From Xenopus tropicalis (taxonomy: Eukaryota > Chordata > Amphibia > Anura > Pipidae), in assembly GCF_000004195.4 (NCBI RefSeq), contig NC_030677.2, positions 202,232,713 through 202,296,712 on the forward strand: a stretch of 64,000 nt of DNA. The letters are read 5' to 3'. The notes below the pieces were generated by a model. That model saw only the letters and a list, made by a program, of their open reading frames with translations. It made no database searches and was not told the DNA's origin. A program made the position numbers and the translations under genes. Shown here in pieces: positions 57,813 to 64,000 of the stretch (within the stretch, counting starts at the first letter, position 1; the number at the start of each line of letters is the position of its first letter).

Positions 57813-57830
57813 AATTCTTCTAGACAAGGC

Positions 57831-58421
57831 CCAGTTTCCAATGTCACAAGAAAAAAGGAAAGTTGTGCTCAACCACTAAATTGTAAACCATTAGGCGGGG
57901 GTGCAATGAGGCTGTGACCACAAAATACATATAAACAACCGCAAAAAATCCTCTGCACTCACCCATTATCAATATGTAGAAATAGGACATTAGGACATTT
58001 CTGTGCATTCAGCTACTAAGAAATGCCTTCCCCCCCCCAGACCCAAAAGAGGGATTGTTTGTCCGTACATTGCAATATACTTCAAGCTGGCCAACTACGT
58101 CAAAGTCATCCCTTCTGGCCAGTCCTACACTGACTGACCTATATAAGTAATTTAAGATTAGTACTGAGCAAAGGGACTAAGTTTTACCTGCAACATGCTT
58201 GCTTATAAGGTTAAAACTCCCATATGGTTGCCCTTTTATTGGCTCCATTGGGATCACCTGACTGTAGCTGGGAATAGTGGGGGCTACAACATGGAGCTGG
58301 CCACTGCTCCTGTATAAACAATAACACAAGAAAAAGGGAAAGTTGTGCTCAACCACTAAATTGTAAACCATTAGGCGGGGGTGCAATGAGGCTGTGACCA
58401 CAAAATACCAGTTTCCAATGT
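57831..58421. mobile_element. 563-bp element with 83-bp direct terminal repeats and 14-bp TSD
   Basis: An insert at 57845-58407 begins and ends with an 83-bp direct repeat (57845-57927 and 58325-58407; one mismatch, A versus G). It is flanked by the exact 14-bp duplication CCAGTTTCCAATGT (57831-57844 and 58408-58421). The internal 397 bp have no long open frame. Direct terminal repeats fit a TRIM or a non-autonomous Penelope-like element, and the 14-bp TSD favours target-primed insertion over an integrase. No named family is recognised. Confidence 0.85.
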
Positions 58422-58735
58422 GCCCATACAATTGCAATAGACAGCCCACAGCCTGGAGTTCCCTATCATAGTACAGACAGACCTAGGGTTAACAAAGAAC
58501 ATATAAATATGCTCAGAAGGCTTGTCGTGCACTCCGGTACAACGCTTTAACGTGTGTTTAATATTTTATCAATTTGAAGGTTTCCCATCTATTTTTTAAA
58601 GCCTGTTGGGTGCTGATTGCCATCATACATACTTAGCACTTAAGAACGAAAAGATGTCTTTCATCTAGGAATGTGTGAAACGCAATGCTTTGAAGTAAAT
58701 CCCATCATTTTACTGATTAGTGTTGTGTCATTTAT
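58422..58735. other. single-copy DNA, no feature recognised
   Basis: No element ends or exon are recognised. Confidence 0.4.
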
Positions 58736-59960
58736 TATTCATCGTTCCTGTTTATGCCGCTGTTCTCAGATCAGACATCTTTGCGCTTTGCCGAGTTGAG
58801 CCCATTGATCCGACCGACATGTCCTAAGAAAGGTGATGGTGTCACATCACGGGCGCTTGTGATGCACATTGGGAACATATCATGCCCTTGATTGGACGCT
58901 TTGAAGAAATGGATTTATGATAAACAACTGGATGAAGGGAAGGGATATTTAAAGAGAGAGAATTATGTTTCTCCCCGATGCTCCTCTAGATGCTCTTTCT
59001 CTACAACTCCCAACATAAACTCAGTAACATCTAAAGGGGATCAATTTTAGGGTTGCAGGTTACCAGGAAGGTCTGAAGGATGGGAGATTTCATTTCTAAC
59101 TTGAAGCCCAATATAAATCTTTGGAATATCAAGCTCATTCAAACAGCCCCATAGCCATTGCCCCGCGTTCTTCTAACAAGTTCATTCCCCCATTTTGGAA
59201 ATCTCCAAAGGTTAGTAGCTGAGGCTTAAGCCTGTATAACGTAATCATTCTTCCATGAGCATTCCGTGCTACTCAAACTGCTCCCTTTGTGATTAATTTA
59301 CCAGTGTGCCATATCTACAGATTGAACATTAATGAACGGACATAACAAGAGACTTAGTGAAGTGACACTTCTTAGATGACTTTGTTACCTTTTCTGTCTC
59401 CAAGATAAGTACACAGTTGTTGACAGCAAACAGTAGTGTCTACTTTAGGCCGCTAATCTATCCGGCTAGTGTTGACTTAGACTTAAGTCAACATGTTATT
59501 ACTTAAGAGGACAATAGGGGTAACCCGGCACAGTGACACATATTCTCTCTCTATTGATAGAGGCTTAAGTAAGTTATTCTTTGTAATTAACCTCGTCAAA
59601 CAAATGAGACTTGTAAATCCATCAACCTTGGCTAATAAATAAAAATCCAATCAGCTACTATCTAGTAAATATGAACGGAAGGCTTTATCGCTACATAAAC
59701 CTTGGATCTGTTTTCCTTCACTGGCAGGAGATCACAGATGTTGGTTAAAATATCATCTCGCTTCCCTGAAAGATTATTTGGAAAGTGTACACAGCCCAGA
59801 CCAGTAGTAGGTGTTAATCGAGAACATTTTCGACGGATTGATCAGCACTGAGATTTAATGATTTTATTGAGCTTTCGGTATAGCCTTCTCCATTGTCTTC
59901 TGTTAATGGCTCTTGCAACAGAGTAGGGTTGAAGCCTACGGTGACAGTCACTGGTACGCA
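58736..59960. other. long MITE-free single-copy block
   Basis: About 1.2 kb without any of the MITE families that fill the rest of the window. It contains AAACAAATGAGACTTG, CTTGGCTAATAAATAAAAAT and GATTTAATGATTTTATTGAG. Avoidance of insertions over this length hints at constraint, but no coding frame is seen. Confidence 0.3.
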
Positions 59961-60189
59961 CAAGCATCTTGATGCTAAAGCCCCCCTGCAGATTATACCC
60001 TCACGGTTGATCTTTTACCACAATTTAATCGCATGTAGTTCTAGATAATGTTCTGTTTTTGGTCTTCCAGTAATCCCTGTGGGATTCTAGCTCTGTTTCT
60101 GAATGGTCACTAGACAAGTACTTGTACTAATTGTTTCAGACAGCTGTCATAAATGGCAAAGGTGTGGGGGTTTCTGGAAATTTGGTGTT

Positions 60190-60387
60190 GCCTCCTGAGC
60201 GGTCCCCGGACCGACTTTGCCTATACCCGCCGTAATAATTCAATTGTTTGGCCCCAGGGCCAAACGAACGAATTAGCCTGGATTCTCCCGATATTGCCCA
60301 CCCGTAGGTGGGGGATATCGGGAGAAGATCCGCTTGCTTGGCAACATCGCCAAGCGAGCGGATCTTAAGGTGTATGAGCACCTTTAG
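60190..60387. mobile_element. 'CATACACG' family MITE, right half
   Basis: GGTCCCCGGACCGACTTTGC, GGCCCCAGGGCCAAACG, GGGATATCGGGAGAAGATC and a right end AAGGTGTATGAGCACCTTT identify it. The left half is missing. Confidence 0.82.
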
Positions 60388-60413
60388 GCAACCAACATCA
60401 TTACCCAGCTATT

Positions 60414-61150
60414 TAGTAAATTTATACCTACCGAAATTTAATTTTCCCTTAGTCCCTACGGCAGCAACCCTGAGATTCATTCTCCTTACCCTTTTGGTAG
60501 GACAAGTGGAACAATAAAGTTTAATTTCCCCACACCTATAAAAAAGGGGTTAGTAACAGACCTCAGTGAATAAGAAGTACACAAGAATTAATGCATAAGG
60601 ATTTATTAGGGGGGGAATATTTGCTGCCGAATGGACTAAGGGAAAAGTAAATTTCGGTAGGTATAAATTTACTAATTCCCTTACGTCCCATACGGCAGCA
60701 ACCCTGAGAATTAGCAAGCTTAAGGGCGGGCTCTGGTTATGCCACCTTCTGGATTATCTTTCTGCCAGCACTCAGCGTCGCTCATTTTTCTTGTCAGAAA
60801 CGGGTCGGCCATCTTGGGCACTGGCAGCCCTTGGCTGCATACATGGGATAGCGGACCAACACCTAAGGGCTTCCCTAACCCCCGGCACTTAACCCCTAGG
60901 GTACTGTGCCTATGGTCAACAGACCCCCTAGGGATCTGGAAGCTGCAGCAAAAGAAAGAAAAGAAAATTCGAAAATTAGACATGAATCCACTCGCCTACC
61001 GCAGGTAGGAAAAAAACACTGAGGTCATGTTGTTACTAACCCCTTTTTTATAGGTGTGGGGAAATTAAACTTTATTGTTCCATTTGTCCTACCAAAAGGG
61101 GAAGGAGAATGAATCTCAGGGTTGCTGCCGTATGGGACGTAAGGGAATCA
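60414..61150. mobile_element. composite of two overlapping inverted-repeat elements
   Basis: Arm A (60414-60455) and its reverse complement (60633-60674) match at 41 of 42 positions. Arm B (about 60456-60568) and its reverse complement (about 61017-61137) form a second, longer pair containing GGCAGCAACCCTGAGA and TTTTGGTAGGACAA. A direct third copy of the B start lies at 60677-60713. No transposase frame is present. Confidence 0.85.
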
Positions 61151-61303
61151 TGACTTATCAATGTTCAGTTGGTATTCAAATTTCCATTTTATCTATCACT
61201 GTGACCAAGAACAGGGGAAAGCTGGTATCTTTTGGCAGGGAACCTAATGCCAATCACCTAGATGATGATCCCACCATGTACACATATAGAGATGGATTTT
61301 CCT

Positions 61304-61368
61304 ACATTTTCCCCGATATCGCCCACCCGCCAAGCGAGCGGATCTTCATGTGTATGGCCACCTTTAGG
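61304..61368. mobile_element. 'CATACACG' family MITE, right-end fragment
   Basis: CCCGATATCGCCCACCCG, GCCAAGCGAGCGGATCTTC and TGTGTATGGCCACCTTT remain. Confidence 0.75.
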
Positions 61369-61845
61369 GTAAGAACCCATGGAGTGGTTCAGTCACCCGC
61401 AATAGATGTCTGCTATCGCAGGGGACTAAATGCTTCAAAATGGCTCTCCACCGGCAACTATAGGAGTTGCCAGTGGAAAGCCTTTCACATCACTTTGGTA
61501 ATTCAAAGTCGCACACGCATTTCTACCTGCAGGCAAGTTTGTGCGACTTCGGAAAATGAAGTGATGCGAAGGGCTTTTCACCAGCGACTGCTATTGTTTC
61601 AGAGTGGCTAGTAGCGACTGAATTGCTCTGTGACTTCTTATGGTTAAGGTGGCCTACACATTTCAATTGTCGCTGCCTTACAATTGAAGTTCAGGTATTA
61701 ATCATACTCTTCAATGCAACAATCTAAAACTAATATTCAGATTGCAACTATAGGATTAAAGCCCTATAAATAACAAAGTGGACGATGTTCTGACCATTAA
61801 TAATTGCCAGACAACAGTTGTACAAAAATGATGTCCTGAAAATAC
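61369..61845. other. repeat-like DNA of unknown type
   Basis: CACCGGCAACTATAGGAG and CACCAGCGACTGCTATTG-type words suggest an old MITE, but I cannot define ends. Confidence 0.3.
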
Positions 61846-62042
61846 AGTTATGGGACCCATTATCCAGATTGCTCAGGACCAAGTTTGATCTTTCTTCCTT
61901 TTGGGTGGGCCTTTTTATTTGCATCTCTTTTTCATCTCTTGTGTATATTTTATAGGCAAATGTGATGACATTAAAGATGATTTGACTTGACCTGGGGTTT
62001 TCCGGATAAGGAGTCTTTCTGTAATTTGGATCTCTATACTAT
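61846..62042. mobile_element. 'GGTATGGGATCC' family fragment without minisatellite
   Basis: CAGTTATGGGACCCATTATC at the left and GGGTTTTCCGGATAAGGAG with TTTGGATCTCTATACTATA at the right mark the family. The minisatellite region is replaced by about 110 unrelated bases. Confidence 0.6.
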
Positions 62043-62308
62043 AAAGGTTAGAACGATTTGGCAGCTAATCGGCCCGTGTATGGGCACTACCAATGGTACT
62101 GCCGACCGATATATGGCCTGAAATCGGGCAGATCTCGATCGGGCAGGTTAAAAAATCTAGTCGGATCGGGGACCCCAGGGCCAAACGATCCAATTAGTCT
62201 GGATTCTCCCGATATCGCCCACCCATATGTGGGGATATCGGGAGAAGATCCGATCACTTGGCGACATCGCCAAGCAAGCAGATCTTAAAGTGTATGGGGA
62301 CCTTAAGT
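62043..62308. mobile_element. 'CATACACG' family MITE
   Basis: CGGCCCGTGTATGGGCAC, GAAATCGGGCAGATCTCG, GGATATCGGGAGAAGATC and the end AAAGTGTATGGGGACCTTA identify it. The left terminus has decayed. Confidence 0.82.
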
Positions 62309-62474
62309 CTACTACTGCCTACTAGGCGTAATTATACCTTAGTTGGGATTTTGGTTGACCATCTGTGCAGTGACACAATGAGGAGTCTATGGTTCAGCCA
62401 GACCTGGCCATATGGGGCCAATATTAGAGAAATAAGCTGTGTAGGTTGTACTACAGCTTCCTATAGATCTAGCA

Positions 62475-62790
62475 AATAACTGGGATGTGAACGCAGCTAA
62501 CAGGAAGAATGTATCTGCAAATAGACAGGAATGAACCATAATTAAACGCTTGTAGAATCTTTAACTTTAAGCCTTTTTATTGCACTTGAAGGACTTTCGG
62601 AAGCATTAGCTGGGTGACCTGGGACTGGCTATCAGCACCACATTATTTATCTCATATATTTTAATGAATTATCGATTGGATTCATATCCAGCTGAAACGA
62701 AGGAACCGTCTAATTATTATTGACTTGTGATGAAAATTAATAATCAAATATTACTAACAGTTCTATCAAGGAACCTTTTCATTCACAGGC
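62475..62790. other. candidate conserved non-coding block
   Basis: AT-rich single-copy DNA with AATGAATTATCGATTGG, GTCTAATTATTATTGAC and AAATTAATAATCAAATAT. No frame is recognisable. Confidence 0.28.
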
Positions 62791-62899
62791 AGCTAAAACG
62801 GTCAGTTCCCAGCTAGATGCAAAGGCTGAAATGGCTCCGTTCTGTATCCCCTATATCTAGAACATATTGTAAAGAACTGGGCAGCTTTGGTCCTTTTTA

Positions 62900-63065
62900 T
62901 TATTGGCCATACACTTAAAGATGTGCATTTGGTGAGCTTGCCCAAGAAGTGGATGTTTCCTGACTTGGCGATGTGCTGAAGGCCAGCAGTTGGATCGTAA
63001 TTTGGGACCAAGCAGATCCTTAAGGAGAGAACCACATCAATAAGCAAATGCAGTCCTAACTTGCC
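62900..63065. mobile_element. old 'CATACAC' family element, partial
   Basis: ATTGGCCATACACTTAAAG, GTGAGCTTGCCCAAG and CAGTTGGATCGTAATTTGGG are diverged landmarks. Confidence 0.5.
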
Positions 63066-63450
63066 CAGTAAATATCTGGCTCATTTTTAGTCTGACAGGA
63101 CTTATTTGGGTCAATAAGGCTTCAGGAGAAGACGACTTGGAAACTTTACGTGGTTCATTTATGGTCACCATAAGTCTGTAATTAATTTAATATCCCCACT
63201 AAAGACTGCTGAGTTGTTTTCCAGTTTAGCTCTATGGCAATATGCCCAAAGGCAATTAACATTATTAGGGCAGATTCTTCAATATTCATGGTTTTATGAG
63301 TTTTTTGAAGCCACGACTAAACTCATTTCCACAAAAAAAAACAAACCTCTAGGCATTTATTTAAAGATCTTAATGGAAAAAGCACAAACAAAAAAACGTG
63401 AAAACTGCAACTGTTTCGCATTTTCATGCAAATGAAACTGTCAAAATGAG

Positions 63451-63583
63451 CCCGGAAACCGCAGGGTCAAACAACTGAATTAGCCCAATATCACCCACCC
63501 GTAGGTAGGGATATCGGGAGAAGATCTGCTCACTTGGCGACCTCACCAGCGAGTGGATCTTTCCGTGTATGGCCGCCTTAAGA
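63451..63583. mobile_element. 'CATACACG' family MITE, right half
   Basis: GCAGGGTCAAACAACTGAAT, GGGATATCGGGAGAAGATC and TTCCGTGTATGGCCGCCTTA identify it. It lies between two copies of an AT-rich repeat that shares AACCACAACTAAAC-like and CATTTATCAAAAGATC-like words (63290-63430 and 63600-63830). Confidence 0.75.
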
Positions 63584-63847
63584 GGTTCATTTTTCTACTT
63601 TCTCATTTTTTGTAGTTTTAGGGGTTTTTTAAACCACAACTAAACTTTCCAAGAATATCAGTCATTTATCAAAAGATCCGAAAAGCATGAACAAAAAAGA
63701 TGCAGAAAAAATACCAAAACCCACAACTTTTTCACATTGTCGCACAAATACAAACGTCAAAAAAATCTAAAAACCTCTAAAACCACAAAGCAAAGTAAAA
63801 GGGACATCTGCCATTGACTTCTACATGATCTCTACAGGTTTTAGATC

Positions 63848-64000
63848 AGCGGTCCTCAGCATTTTATATGTGTGAGCCACATTCAAGTGTTGGGGAGCAA
63901 CACAAGAATGGAAAAAGTTCCTGGGGGTGCCAATAAGGGCTGGGATTGGCTATTTGGTAGCCCCTATGTGGACTGGCAGCCTATAGAAGGCTCTGTTTGG
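63848..64000. mobile_element. hAT-type MITE, cut by window edge
   Basis: It begins CAGCGGTCCTCAGCA and follows the layout of the copy at 5752 (GAGCCACATTCAAGTG, GATTGGCTATTTGGTAGCC) to the last base of the window. Confidence 0.85.

Noticed and set aside
57845..58407. Hammerhead ribozyme within the 83-bp terminal repeats
   Set aside because: I looked for CTGATGA and GAAA cores on both strands of the repeats and found none, so the Penelope link rests on structure only.
61075..61611. 178-residue plus-strand frame
   Set aside because: It starts inside an inverted-repeat arm and runs through a 'CATACACG' MITE end. No domain is recognised.
10421..64000. Exons of the expected neighbour wdr7 or another gene
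   Set aside because: I scanned the translated frames and MITE-free blocks for coding-like, splice-bounded segments and found none I could defend. A protein-to-genome alignment would be needed to exclude small exons.

Overview
The window looks like vertebrate nuclear DNA from a clawed frog (Xenopus, most likely X. tropicalis). The evidence is one spliced gene whose protein matches vertebrate ST8SIA3, plus a dense set of DNA-transposon MITE families that I recognise as Xenopus-type: 8-bp-TSD hAT-like elements, TTAA-flanked T2/Kolobok-like elements, and the families whose ends read 'CAGGTATGGGATCC', 'GGTCCCCATACACG' and 'TTTACTAA'. There is no prokaryotic gene organisation. Almost every long open frame here is a by-product of a repeat.

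The only gene I can support is st8sia3 (alpha-2,8-sialyltransferase 3), on the minus strand. Coding exon 1 is at 9121-9299 and exon 2 at 1051-1173. They are joined by a 7.9 kb intron, and the splice sites and split codons agree. Later exons lie beyond the left edge. Positions 9300 to about 10400 are the presumed 5'UTR and promoter side. They are GC-rich proximally and then hold three diverged tandem copies of a block, each with a ZNF143/Staf-like motif. From about 10.8 kb to the right edge (53 kb) I see no exon, so this is probably the intergenic interval upstream of st8sia3. In mammals that interval faces WDR7; WDR7 was not seen here.

Layout: 0.4-1.0 kb MITE with a 112/113-bp internal minisatellite; 1.8-3.05 kb 130-bp array; 3.7-4.3 kb two-copy duplication; 5.7-6.5 kb two hAT MITEs; 7-8.3 kb simple repeats; 10.8-11.6 kb second minisatellite MITE; 11.4-15.1 kb a 2.0 kb tandem duplication carrying 27-bp arrays of 42 and 30 units; 15.2-29 kb mixed MITEs and single-copy DNA; 30.1-31.5 kb third minisatellite MITE; 33-37.4 kb MITEs, including a hAT MITE inside foldback DNA; 37.8-38.8 kb fourth minisatellite MITE; 39.6-40.8 kb purine-rich tract; 41.5-42.8 kb TTAA element with an internal five-copy amplification; 46.8-47.5 kb nested MITEs; 48.9-49.8 kb fifth minisatellite MITE; 51.2-54.2 kb a 5'-truncated CR1-like LINE (minus strand) containing a roughly 30-copy satellite made from its own ORF2 C-terminus; 56.3-58.4 kb nested elements, including a 563-bp element with 83-bp direct terminal repeats and a 14-bp target duplication; 60.4-61.15 kb composite inverted repeats; 62-64 kb further MITEs.

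No undescribed enzyme system was found. The most unusual content is structural: a LINE-born satellite, one MITE family expanded to different internal copy numbers at five loci, a short direct-terminal-repeat element, and a tandem duplication with CAG microhomology at its junction. Several AT-rich single-copy blocks (about 24.7, 27.3, 29.6, 34.7, 44.7, 48.0, 55.8, 59 and 62.6 kb) are candidate conserved regulatory elements, which only a cross-species alignment can settle.
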